A DNA stretch of 64,000 bases from Symsagittifera roscoffensis (lineage: Eukaryota > Xenacoelomorpha > Acoela > Convolutidae): positions 60,369,584 to 60,433,583 of the forward strand of contig NC_087062.1 of assembly GCF_963678635.1 (NCBI RefSeq), written 5' to 3'. The translations under genes and the position numbers were made by a program. The notes below the pieces were generated by a model. It worked only from the letters and a program-made list of their open reading frames with translations. It was not told the DNA's origin and did not search any database. This document shows, in pieces, positions 11,672 through 24,100 of the stretch; position 1 is the first letter of the stretch, and the number at the start of each line of letters is the position of its first letter.

Positions 11672-13696
11672 ATCGAAAAGTCTAGATTACGGTTTAGAAT
11701 ATAGTGCTTTTACAAAACAGTCTGTGTTTTTATTTTTGTTGTTTAAAAGTGATGAATTGAAATGTATTATCTATTTTAGTTGAAAGACGTGCGCCAAAAA
11801 AATTTTTTCAATTTATTTTACACGCTTTCTTGAGCAGTTCTTGGAATGTGATCTTACACTCGCAACATCTGAGTAACCTTTGTCTCCTAGCGCCGAAGTT
11901 GAAATCCATACACTGAAAAATCTCATTAAAGAAATCCTTAGAAATTGTCAATGAAAAAATGCTGGTCATACAATTCTCATTTATGGGTGTATCAATAGCA
12001 TTCGACCATTATGAAACTGTATGATCAAAAATGTGAACTGTCATTTTTTATAACGTAGTCCAGACTCAATTTTTCTACACAAATCACCAAAAATCGCAAT
12101 GAAAGTTATGTGTAAAAGCCAAGTTTTTGCGTAATCTGTAAAAATCTGTAAAAATTCCACCAAAAAACCAAGCAACGATTACCAACCTCGGAAATTTGCA
12201 AAGTAGAAGTTTTCTAGCCATAGACAAAAAATTAATTTTTTTAATATATGTTCATGCTATCTTCATTATGTCATCTTATAAGGCAAAGCTTCTAATGCAG
12301 GTTATCTGTGAATACATTGGCAATTAACCTATAGGTTGTTTTCATTTGAGAAAATTTTGAGTATTTGTTCGCCCGGACAAATGCAAAAACTTAATGCGAA
12401 GCTCGGATATTATTATTTATCTTGATAACTTAAGTTGCATTTGTGTCCATAAATCTTCATTATAAGAAAAATGCTCAGTCATTCAATTATCAAATATGGG
12501 AGAATTGTAGTGATATTGCTTTTATACGAATTCTTAAATGTTTGAAATGAATGAAACATTTCTGAAAATTAAAATAAAGTATTAAAATAAATAGATTAAA
12601 ATCAACTCGGGGTATCGTTTTTTGCTGAATTATTATTATGATTATGATTATTATGATTATTGATATATACGTAACTCTACATTAACAGTTCCCGTTTGTT
12701 TTGCTTATAAATTAGATATTTGTTATAAGTGAAAACAGTTGACTATTGGTCAAAGCTCAATATCTGAAAAAATTGTTTGAAATGAACTGGTGCTAGAAGT
12801 GTGTTATACTGAATTTGCATTTTTTGTATATTTTAAAACGTAGAATAAAATTGTTATTAAAATAGTGGTTGTTTAATAATTTTGCGGCAAAAGTTAAATC
12901 AACTATTCTTTTTATCCAAGTTTTTTTAAAAAATTTTTATATTTGTTGTTATACTTTCTGCCTAAAGGGTTTGCCAAAAACAAATGTTTGAAAATTAATG
13001 ACAAGAAATATTCCTAAAAACGATTTTAAAAAAATAGCTGCTGAGAGATGTTTTCCCTCGCTACGTAATCTTTTGATGAGATAGTTTGTAATAGAACTGT
13101 TGGGTTCCGTAATTATATTTTGTTTCAGTTTGCAAGAGTAACTGTTTGTTTCTGCGCACTAACATTTACAGTTTAATTGTTAATTAGTTTGTTTGGAAAA
13201 CAATGGTGTTTTCTAATTTAAAGTTTTTTTTCAAGTTTATAAAGTTGTCAGTCGTGGATCTTTGTATAAGGCTTTCATAAAATTTCTAAATGATTTAAGG
13301 GTTGTTGGTTTTCAAAATAAACTTAATGTTTTCATTAATTGACTGACATGGTTAGATGTGGTTGAAATATAAAATTTTTCACTTATTTTTTGCATATCAG
13401 ATTTGTTACTCTCTGATGAGTGTTCCAACAAAACTTATGGCATCAATTGACTTCTTGTGATAGTTTTATCTTCTAGCATATAAAACATAATTGTTCCTAA
13501 AGTTTTTTGTTTCCCAATTGTCTGAGTTTTCATGATGTACCTTGTATGAATGTACCTTCTTTATATTAATTTTTGTCAATCCAAGGTGCAATGCATTTAT
13601 CCTATTCGTTTACTTGGTGTATTACTTCTGTAGTTTTTGTTGTCTAAGTTCTATAACTATGGCCCCTCTCTGTTCTGTTTTTATCTAAAGGTTGTG

Positions 13697-13699
<3 letters not shown>
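11672..13699. other. AT-rich, no gene seen
   Basis: No supported coding sequence or RNA gene. There is a short ATT/GATTAT simple repeat at about 12628-12662. Confidence 0.5.
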
Positions 13700-13734
<35 letters not shown>

Positions 13735-13785
13735 TATGTATATATATATGTATAAATATATATATATGTATAAATATATATATAT
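13700..13785. repeat. TA/TATAAA microsatellite
   Basis: Runs of TA interspersed with TATAAA and TATG, immediately left of the long palindrome. Confidence 0.9.
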
Positions 13786-13850
13786 ATATCGAATTAGAAT
13801 TTGGATTGAATGAAAAACAATCGACGCAAAAGAAACAGCTATACTGATAA

Positions 13851-13908
<58 letters not shown>

Positions 13909-13973
13909 TTATCAGTATAGCTGTTTCTTTTGCGTCGATTGTTTTTCATTCAATCCAAATTCTAATTCGATAT
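13786..13973. repeat. Perfect 188-bp palindrome with an AT-repeat centre
   Basis: The left arm begins ATATCGAATTAGAATTTGG and the right arm ends with its exact complement; I find no mismatch across about 94 bp per arm. The centre is a pure AT dinucleotide run. It could form a cruciform or a long hairpin RNA. It could be a fold-back transposon relic, a break-repair palindrome, or an assembly fold-back. Confidence 0.9.
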
Positions 13974-15793
13974 CTCTCGTTGTTTTATCTGTCATTGCTA
14001 TAAAATTTTTGATAGCAACGATAATTTTTGATAGCTCTAGAAAGTGAGCAAATTCTGTTGTCGTAGGGTTGCCGGTTGTTGTTTCCATTTGATCTTTGTA
14101 ACTATTGTCACAGTAATTACATTGGTAGCTGATTGAACTCCTTCAGTGGTCTAGTTTTATGTACCTTGTTCGTGGTCGCGATGTATGATAATTGTAGTTT
14201 TGAAATTAGAAGGGTGCTGTGTTTCTACTACGGTGATCTTGCTATGAACATTTCCTGAACGGTTATAAATAGGATTTTGGAAAGTTATTACACTGCACAT
14301 TGATATTCTTTCATTGATTGGGGAAAAATGCATTGGGTTCTTTTTTTTGTGTTGCTTTTCTTAACATGTTGTTCGATTGTTTGACCCTGCAATCGGTAAT
14401 GAAGCGACCGTATCTTTGACAATTTGGGCATGATTTCTCAATTGATGTGTTAACTTTAAAGTTTGCCTTTTGTATATATTAAAAAATTTTGCAAATTTCT
14501 TCGGTATGAAATATTTAAGTTTTTTAATGATTTCCTTGCTTAATTTTATTGTTGTTTATTGTTTTCAGAATCATTATTGAAAACTTTTTTGTAGACTTTT
14601 CCGATCGCTTTTTTTGCTTTTTGTTAGTAATCAAGAAAGATTTTTGTGCTGCATTTTCGAGAGTTGCTTGTATTAAAAGTTTTCATCTACGTATCCATAC
14701 TTGGTGTAAGGTTCTGGTCCTATAACTACAAAAAGATTGCTGTCACTGCGCTTACATAGTCTGGTACTGAGTATTTGGGGTCCTAAACACCGACCGAGAC
14801 CTGTTAGCGATTTGTTCGATGAAATTGGAAATCCTCCCAAAATATGATGAACTACTGCGCATCTAATAAATTGATTGAAGTGGAACATTTGATTGTACAA
14901 CGTTACTTGCATATTTCAGGTTGTTACTTACAATATAAAACTAGTTTTTCTTTTCATTTAGCTTTCTGCTGACATTAATGCTTTCGGCAGTTGCAGTTGT
15001 AATTTGTCATTGATGGTTTTTAACTCAATGATTTTGGTTTTTGTATTGATTTTTCCCTTGTTTATTAATTGAAAAGATTTTATTGTTTAGGGTTATACCA
15101 ATTTGGAAATGGGAAAGTTTTTCTTGTGTAAGAGTTTTGTAGTTAGTTATCTTTCTTCATTTCCCCTCCTTGATGTTTTCTACGTTTTGCTTAAATGTTT
15201 CGCTGTGATTGATGCGGCGTATCTTCATTTTCTGAATCCATTTGCCAGCTTCGATTTTACGTTGCTTTCTTTCTTTGATATTTTTGGCTATGATTTTTTC
15301 GAAAGGCAGGTTGAAAAGTTTAATAGATTGTTTTGTGGTTTGTATACTTCGTATTGCTTAGCCGTCAGCCATATTTTTGAAGATTCATCAAAGTTTTGAT
15401 TTTGAAAAAATTTTTGCTTGATTAAATTTCGGTTTATAATTAAATCATTGTACTAGTCGCGAAATTTCCGCTTTTTACTTATCACTTGCCATTAATTTTT
15501 CTGTTGATGGTAGGGTTCGACAGAATTATATATATATCGTTGTTTTAATTATGTTTAAAGTTCGGCGCATTGGTAAACTTAGTCAAATGTAAATTGTTAA
15601 TCAATGGAACTGTTGTGTGCACTCTTTTTTATTTGTAAACTCCTCTGGAATAAAAAAGTTTTGTGCGCTACACTGAAATGATTCAACAAAAATTAACAGA
15701 TTTTTCAACACGTACTAGCTTAGAGTAGTGTTCTGTCTGTGACTTTGGGTGAATTTTTTTAAAATTTAATCTAGAGGTGTTTCCTTTCTGTAA
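13974..15793. other. T-rich, no gene recognised
   Basis: T-rich plus strand. A minus-strand open stretch at 14673-14912 (79 codons) and a plus-strand one at 15103-15399 (98 codons) have no recognisable motifs, so I do not call them genes. Confidence 0.45.
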
Positions 15794-16330
15794 TTGTTCC
15801 GACTTTCGTAACGAAAATAACGGAACATTTGTGCTCGGGGTGGGTTTTGTCAGACAAATTTTGACTTTTTAACTAGCCCTTTTCGACGGTTTTTTTATAT
15901 CATTCAAAAATTATTGTTGTCTTGAGGTTACATTTGAAAACGTAATCATGAGGTTACATTCTTGAGGTTATCATTTATCGTAAAGTTATGGGGGGTTAAA
16001 GATTGCCATTTTGGCCAATTTGGGACAAATAACGCAAGATATATTTCGTGCTATTAACGCGCAAGCGGAGATTTAATCCGTCTTAGAATTGGTTTAAAAT
16101 TGGTTGAAAGAAGCCTATTTACTATAATTGATGGGTTACTAAGAACGAAATTCATCACTCTGTATTCTATATGGCGCGTGGGGGGATGATTTTTAGAAAG
16201 AAAAAATCTCAATGGTTTTTTGCAAAAAAATTTCCTTTTATTTTTGCTACATTTAATTTTTTCAAGCTATTACCACTCCATGGACCTTAAAAGGAACATA
16301 CAGGGTTTCGCCCTGATACAAGCAATCAAG
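15794..16330 (+). repeat. R1 dispersed repeat, plus-strand copy
   Basis: Starts TTGTTCCGACTTTCG with its adjoining hairpin partner, contains the GTGCTCGGGGTGGG block, the 'ttgccattttggccaatttggg' region and the 'gcggagatttaatccgtctt' region, and ends with a CAGGG-TTTCG-CCCTG hairpin followed by a CAAGCAATCAAG tail. It is diverged from the copies in the 46.9-59.3 kb tandem array. Confidence 0.8.
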
Positions 16331-16478
16331 TTTAAACTTCTTGCTTATGATTATCTCTTACTCTGATTGTTTTCCTTACTGCACTGAAAATTGTCTATAT
16401 TCAGTGAAGTGTTTTGTATGCACTGATCGTCTCAAACGTAATCTGTTTCGACGGTGAAAAGTGTTACCGCATAGAGGG

Positions 16479-16855
16479 CAGTACAACAGTGCCGAAGTAC
16501 AACAGTGCCGAAAATGAAAACTTTGTTCAACAATGCCGAAAATGAAAACTTTGTTCAACAGTGCCGAAAGTTTGAATAAATTTCAACATACTAAGTGCGG
16601 CAATCAAAAATTGAACAGCGATCGTTTACAATCTTAAGTAAAACTTTAAGATTTTGAGCAAGAAAATGTGCAATTTAGACGTTTTGACGCCAAAATAATT
16701 GTTTAATTTGCAGTTGCAGACAGATTGGCGCCACAATTGGAGTGATTTTCTGTGATAATTAGCGTCAGTAATTTCCCGCTCTTTAGAAATGCGTGTAAAT
16801 TATTCTGAAATTTTCACACCTTTTTTGGCACTGTTGTACTTCGGCACTGTTGAAC
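16479..16855. repeat. Short inverted repeats with ACAACAGTGCCGAA units
   Basis: At 16479-16570 the unit ACAACAGTGCCGAA recurs about four times, partly with an AATGAAAACTTTGTTC spacer. At about 16826-16853 the reverse complement occurs twice (TTCGGCACTGTTGTAC, TTCGGCACTGTTGAAC). The two blocks face each other about 260 bp apart, as terminal repeats of a MITE-like element would. No target duplication was found. Confidence 0.55.
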
Positions 16856-19800
16856 GCCCCCCAAATAGTGTTTCCGCTGTTTTGACGGTGAATAGTTGTT
16901 GTCAAAATTGTTGTTAAAAAGCAAAATTTGGCATCTTAATAACATTTGTGAAGCCAGAAACTCAATCAAACTGATCGGTTATGTAAAACAGATTTACCAG
17001 CGCTGACATCGCATAGAACATAAAATCGCCGATATCTGCTAAAAATGGCACCAAGCCCTGCAACGACACTAGGCAAAAAGATTTGTTAGAAAATGGTTTT
17101 TTAGTTTTCTTCAAAATAGTTTTTCGAACCAAATTTTTGGAAGTCATATACCAAAATTTTTTTGTTGCAAAGATAATCAACCTGACAACTGGATGCTGGA
17201 TACTTCTACAAAAAAAAACATTTATTTTGAGGCTCCAGTCTTAATGGGTTGTTTGTCGTCGAACTATCTATCGTATTTTTCAGTTCGTTGTTCACTCCAA
17301 AATTTCTTAAGGAGTTTTTTGAACAAAAATTACCGACGTGCCAAGAAACTGGAGACATTTGGATCAAATACGGTGATCTCAGTAGTTTCCTTTTTCAAGT
17401 TGATTGTTCTTTCTGAAGCTTATTTTTGCTGGAGTTTCCAAAGCTTGGTTTTGCCGATTTTTTTTCTCGCCGACTTATTGAAAAGTCTAGATGCGCCTTT
17501 GTTTTAATGCTTTTTTGGAACAGGATATAGAAACTTTTGTGTAAAATTATTCTTTTCAGTTTCAAATAAGCATCAAACACAGAGGCACAGCAAAAATAAG
17601 CTTCAAAACAACAGCCTTGAAAAGAAAACTGCGGTGATTACTGTGCTTGAACCAAATATTTCCAGTCTAATAGGCACGTCGAAAATTTGGGTTCAAAAAC
17701 ATTTGATCAAAAAAACGCAATAAGAAAAATTGGAGCATGTACAGGTGTAAGTTTCTGGCTCAAACTAACGACAGCTGTCTTCTCAACTAAGGCAACCAAA
17801 TATGGTTGGAACAGTCTGAGCTGCAGGACTGGTGTGCTGTGATGTACTTTTTTTCACGGGTTGATTGTTTGTATAGTTTTTCGATTTGTTATTTTTTGCA
17901 TTACAAAGTCAGGAAACCACTGAAAGCAAATCTAGCCGTCCTACTATGAAAGACGAGGCTATGTTAAGATAAAAAGTGATCATGGACGGCCAGAGGACCT
18001 ACATAATTTGTCGACGATTGAAATCGACAGATATGCCCTTGTTGGCAATCAAATCATCGCAGTTATCTTTCCTAAAAAGCACTTGTTCCACGTTGTGGGT
18101 AAGAATATAAACTCGGGTCTCTGACCACTGCTTAAGTATACCGCTGCGAAATTTAAAAAGGGACTGACTCATTCTATGAAAAATTTCAATATTTAAAGTT
18201 TCATTGGCCGATTAAATTGCGTAGGTAAAACTTGAGTTTTCCGAAACCAATTGTTGTCAGTTGAATAGCTCCAATAGAAAATATTAAGCTTTTCGCTTTC
18301 CGGAAATCATTTGAAAAATAAAAATATCTATGCAAATTTTTTGTATAAAAGTTTCAATTTGAATCGTTCAAACTTTTTTTATTACAGCTTGCATAGAAAA
18401 ACTTGAATCCTATGCGAAACAGTTTGCTCAACATAAAATCTTGAAATATTTCAAGGTTGCAACACAGGAATAGTTAAATTTGAAAACTTGGTAATTTTCA
18501 GACCCGATTTCATTCTATGAATAAATTTAAATATTTGAATCTTCACAGCCTGATTAACTTGCGTATTTTTCGGAAACCGATTCGGTCTACGCGCCGATTG
18601 CAGTGCTGTCTGTAAGTAGACATCCGCGTGTTCAGACTTGTCAAAAGCAGCAAATACTATTTTAACCAATCGGAATCAAGATGAGAAACCAAACTTAAGA
18701 AATTGATATTTATGATATAATTCGTAGGTTTGCTTTCTCTTCTCCTTTCTGATGATTTAATGCAGTATTAAGCTTCAAACTCACGCGTTGTAACGGATTT
18801 AGGGTGGGCGGGACGCAGAAGCCCCCTCCCCTCTGGGATTGGGCCCTCTGACTATCCAAAGGGCCACCTTTAGGTACTATTTTATTACCTATATTTTTTG
18901 CTCTCTAACCCTAAAAGTTTCTAGAGGTGTTTTCCGCGCAAATATATACTGCATATAAAAATATTAAAACGCTTTTTCGGCTTGTTTTTTTTCAAAAGTT
19001 TGCCTAACGGTCTTGGTGATTTGGGAGAGCTGCAAACTCTATTTAGCCTATCTAAAAAAATTGACAAAATTTGCAATTGTCACCGCGCCGAATGTTATTA
19101 GCAGGTTCCTACATTTGCGTCTATTTTAAGCACTCGTTTCAATGACACAGCTGCTTTTGAAGTTATCTTGTATTAAAGTTTCGATGCATTCTGGGAACTC
19201 AAAAATTTCAGGTACTACCACGAAGCAAACCCACCACCCGCATCCTCGCTCAGCAATTAGGACAATTGTCTTAAATGTTGAGGTGGAGGGGTAAAATGAG
19301 GTAGGAAAAGGTGGTCCTTTAAAAGGTAATTGAAACGGAAAAGGACTTGCGGAAAATTTGAGAGGTTTATAATTGATTCATTTGATGACATAAATTTTTG
19401 TCAAGTTAACTGAAATTAGACGTTCACTGGAGGGAACTACACCACTCTGCAAAAATCAGGTGATGAAAAACAGGGTCCGCGCTGATACATAATTAAATAG
19501 TTTAAAATGTGGTTGTGAAAAAAAAATAACCAAAAAAATTGCATGTAGTTCTTATAACAGGGCACAACAGCGGTTCGCCGTGATGAGCTGTACAGCTCTT
19601 GTGTTGGTCCTTTTCCCCGAGGATAAATGATCTTAAATCCAGGAATCCAAACAACTACCAAAGTACCCCAGCTTGGCATCGTAATGTTAAGAGATTTAAA
19701 ATTGAACAATTAATAAATAACAAGATGTACATGACCCAAAATATTTAGCTCTTAATAGCTATAACGAACAATTTATAGCTATCGGCATTTGAATAGCACA

Positions 19801-20426
19801 GTTTTTGAAGCTTACATCCAAAGTACAGCAAATCTTTTGTTAAATATTTAAGTTATCATTACAATTTTTTGTTCAGCCAGAATCATTGACAAAAAATTTA
19901 CTCAAACATCAAAAACAAAGTGAAAAATAAAAATAACGACGAACAAATTTAGCCTCAGGAAAGAGGAAGGCGCTGTTAATACATGCGCATCAACATAAAA
20001 CTAAGGTCACTGTCACTGTGCATGACAAGGTGCCCAATTGAATAAGTATGCTAAATATACAGCACCTATTTTTCTGCTCATCATAACCATGAGAAAGTAC
20101 TATTTAGATTGCTATATTAATGATTTCATAAGTATACAGAATTCAGAAACAAATTGACGATCAGAAATATACAAGACTAAACTCCAAGAAATCGATTAAA
20201 ATTATCAATTGTTAAAAAACTCTTCCTAAAAATGGAACGTGTTTGCAAAGCGGTCAGGGATTTGTTTGTCGATATCTTGGATCCAATTACAAAGTTACGC
20301 GTGATCTTTATTTTTATGTACAATATATATAAATCAAAGCTTACTGCTTAATGGAGTTTTTCTCCGAACTGATGAAGGAAGTTTTCAACTAGATTTAATT
20401 GTTGCGTCTTTGGTTAACTGACGCCT
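16856..20426. other. Intergenic, no gene recognised
   Basis: Several short open frames on both strands, none with recognisable domains. 18790-18850 is a GC-rich island without coding signal. I see no tRNA or other RNA gene. Confidence 0.45.
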
Positions 20427-21164
20427 TCAGCCAGAAAATCTGTCTCCCTTTCTGAATCGCGACCTTCTGAAACTACGCATACTTAAGCAAGAGCCTGTCC
20501 AATAGGCGGCACTACTCAGTGTTGTACGTTTCTCTCGGGTCGTAGAATTAGACCACGACCGCCTTGTATACAAATTAGAAGCAAACTTTTTGGATGTCGT
20601 TTCTCCCTGTAAATCAGAGCCTTGTGAGTTGAGCATGGCCATTCTCTCTCTCAATTTGTTCTCGGCTTTTCTACTTTCAGTTGTCGTAGCTAGTGCTCGA
20701 GTTTTTTCTACATCCAGTTGATAGTAAGAAACTTCGACTGAAGGATCCGACCGACGCTTTCTCTCGATTAAGCTGTTCGTGTCTCGCGATGCCAAACTTC
20801 TGCTTCGCTTTCTATTTTCAACATCAAAAGCCGAACTGGAGCACACCGAACTGTCCAATTCGGAGTAAATAATGCTCAACTTTCCAGATTTGGAATTACA
20901 GGAGGACTCATTGCCATGAATTTCAACAATAGCATTGTTTTGACCATTGTTAGCAACGTTTTCGTCGGGAAACTCGAAGAAATTTACATTGGACGAACTA
21001 CCTGTACTTATTCCACTGCTTTCAGGTCCTCGCGAAGATGAAAGAGTATCTATGTTGCAGTATTCTGCTAAAGGACTGCTACTTTTCGGTCGGATGTAAT
21101 TTACGTAAGAAGCAGAAGCGTTTTGTTTGGAAGCTGCTTGTTCATCCTCCGCAGTGTGGCAACT
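20427..21164 (-). CDS. FRS2: FRS2-like exon B (tyrosine-motif tail)
   Basis: Opens after GTTTTTCAG in phase 0, matching the phase-0 donor of exon A, and runs 245 codons to TGA. It is Ser-rich, with SYVNYI, EYCNID and IIYSEL near the start and a basic, Arg-rich end (SFRRSRFRKG). The link to exon A across 5.5 kb rests on matching phase, good splice signals and the continued pattern of YxN motifs, not on a conserved domain. Confidence 0.6.
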   Translation of the reverse strand, partial: SCHTAEDEQAASKQNASASYVNYIRPKSSSPLAEYCNIDTLSSSRGPESSGISTGSSSNVNFFEFPDENVANNGQNNAIVEIHGNESSCNSKSGKLSIIYSELDSSVCSSSAFDVENRKRSRSLASRDTNSLIERKRRSDPSVEVSYYQLDVEKTRALATTTESRKAENKLRERMAMLNSQGSDLQGETTSKKFASNLYTRRSWSNSTTREKRTTLSSAAYWTGSCLSMRSFRRSRFRKGDRFSG

Positions 21165-24100
21165 CTGAAAAACACAATAACCCTGTTTCCAAAATTTCAA
21201 TCACAGATATTTCATATTGATGAAAGTTTTTTATTCGATTGACTTCGTTCAGCTACATCTGGAAGAAATTTAAGTTTGAAAGTTTGACCCAAATAACGTT
21301 CAATATGATCAAAGCAATCCGGTAACACAATCATTAGCGTTGAACAAGCATTCAAGAAATATACTGAGCGACAACAAAGCTGATAATACTTAGATAGACG
21401 TCGGTTTTGGACCAAAACGAAACTGTTGTCAAGAAATTCTGAAGCAAAAAAATCTCCTTTTCTTTGAAACAACAAAATTTGTTATTTAAGCCGATATAAC
21501 ATAAGCCGGTACTCTCTAGGCAAAACAACCCCAAAAAAAAACTATATCTAGAATAGCCGGTTTGTGCAAATTTCACAGAATGTCCCGACAATGTCTTAAA
21601 AATACAAAAAAATGGATCAAATTAAATGCCGTTTTTTGTTCTGCGCGGTGTCATAACAAGATCTGAACGAATAAATTTAGTTTAAGCATATTCGACAGTT
21701 ATAGTAATAGAGACCAATTGGAAAACATTTGAGTTTTTGATTTCCAACATATCGGTACAAAAACTCAGATAACTAACTTCACTCGATTGAAACTAAGTTC
21801 ACGGTTTGATTTAAGCAAAATCAAGCTTTAATCAGCCTGCACGCTCAGCTCAGCTTATTGTCTGGAAATTAGACCAAAAAATCAAATTTTCGAACGGGTT
21901 ATTCTCAACACTGCGAAAATCGTTCGAATCACGACTGAACACGCTTTGATATAGTATATCACTCGATCCATTCCGATGATGTGGATCCAAACCTGAAAAA
22001 AGTGGAAAAAAGAGAGGGAAAATAAAACTGAATACAAACTTCCTCCGCTTTTTTCAACTGATCGGAACAAAATTAATCAGGCTCGGTGCACTAACAAATT
22101 ACAGAAATGAATCAAAATGGCTTTTAGTTAGAGTAAAAATTGTTTATATAATAGAAACATTCGCACTGTGGCAACTACTCAGAGAAAACATTAGGCAGAC
22201 AAAGAATAAGCCGAGCCTGTCTTTGCAAACTGAAAACATATATTTCGTTTGAAAAAAAATTGTAATATTTATTCGAATGAACTATATGTTTTCAGTTTGA
22301 AAAACAGACCTTTGTAAGCCCAGACATAGATGTTACCATTTGGCCAATTTCCCTGAGAAGGCATGGAATTTGATTTTATAACATGAGTAAACATTTGAAA
22401 TGTCTCATTGATTCTGTTGATCCATTGATCCATGAACAGTACAGTAATGGAAGTCGTGAAGTTTGTAAAAGTCTAGTGCCAAGCGGTCTGAGCTGTTCTA
22501 TTAACTTCTAGCAGAACGATTTGTGGTAGGCTGGAGGACCCACGGAAACACAGCATACACCAAGTACATTGCTCACCAGAAAAAAAATTTCTACCGAAAA
22601 CTTAAATTTTCAAATTTTCAATTTTTTGCAGACTTTTTTTCAGTTGTGAAATTTTTCATTTTCAATATGAGGCTAAAAAAATTATTTTTAGTTGAATAAG
22701 TTTTTTTGTTCAATAAGCCTCAAATGAAAATTTTACGACCTAGTCATCTATACAAAGCCTGCTCTTCCGCTTTTTTGCCCACACTGGACTAAAAGTTCTT
22801 AAAAAATCAAATCCGTTTTTCTCGAAACTCAGAATATTTTTTGGGAAGTTGTAAAATAGATCTTAACACGACTGAAAAGGTTTTTTTAATATAATATAAC
22901 ACTCGACCTATTCTGATGATTTTTTGTGTTATCTGATTTTGCGTGGAACAAACATTAAAACATACCCAAAGACAAAATTTTTCTCCAAATTCAATGGTTG
23001 AAAAAATCAGAAAAGCGAAGTAAAACCAGTATTGTCGGGCTTATAAGAATACAATGTACAAGCTGCCACAGTTTTCACATCATTTTTTTTTCACAATTGA
23101 AACCAGGCAAAAAATCAATAAGAAAAACACTACTATTTTTTTGTAAACAGAAGATAAACAGAGCTCCGCCTTCCCTGCAACGCATCATAAAGATAGGAAA
23201 TAGATCTTGTTAACTATTCCCCTCTACTTATAAAGAGAGAATTGATCAGCAAAGCGTACACGAATTAGGTACCTTGTTACAAATTTCCCCCTATTGTGGG
23301 GGGGGGGGATTGTTAACAAGATCCTGGGAAACTTACTATAGTAAAAGAAAAAACATCAAGTTCTCCAAATTTCAAAAACTTTACACTAACCAACAAAGTT
23401 CCCAAAAAACTGGATTCTTAACTCATAATATTTCACAAACAAGGTTTCAAATGAATGCTTTTCTAGGATGGAAAAAAAGATGATCAGATGAAATAACTTG
23501 AAGAAAAAGCAGTTCAAAAGCCAATCAGTACGTTTTGTGAAACATAATCCGTAGAACTCTCAAAACAAGGTTGCCGGCAAAAAACGACATCGAATCTCAA
23601 GCTGGATATTAATTCTGCTCTCAATGTGCAGAATCAGTTGATTCAACTACCTGCTTGTACAAAAATCAAAAAACATAATTTGAAATAAATTTAAAAATCG
23701 ATCAAAAATTGCGAAACTAAAACAGTTATTGTAAAACAAACTTCGCAAAATTCTTAAAACAATATTTCAGGAAACAAAAGACAACTGATCTCATGACTGA
23801 AACTCAATCTACACTAAATGTGCAGAATTAGTCAATTCAACTAACTGCTTGTGAAATATATTTAAAAATAAAATATATTTTCAAACAAGACTGCTCGTAT
23901 CAGGTTGAGGCCCTGAATGTTCTGACCGCCTTTTAAGGTCTCTGGAGCAGTAATAACATGAAAAATCAAATGTAAGAAAATAAAACTAGACGAAATATTA
24001 AATGTAAAAAAATATATAATATATAAATTTTCTTTAAATTAAGGTTTTTGCGAAAATTGTCCCCTCACACGCCATATATAATAGAAAGTGATCGATTTCG

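Noticed and set aside
14673-14912. Minus-strand 79-codon ORF as an exon
   Set aside because: No recognisable motif and no partner exon; left as unassigned.
16376-16558. Minus-strand C2H2 zinc-finger-like peptide (CPLCGNTF...HTKH)
   Set aside because: The spacing from the second Cys to the first His is too long for a C2H2 finger, and the frame runs into short tandem repeats. Too weak to call.
23274-23483. ORF crossing the G run at 23298-23307
   Set aside because: The G run gives a poly-Gly stretch; there is no domain, and it lies inside the FRS2-like intron.
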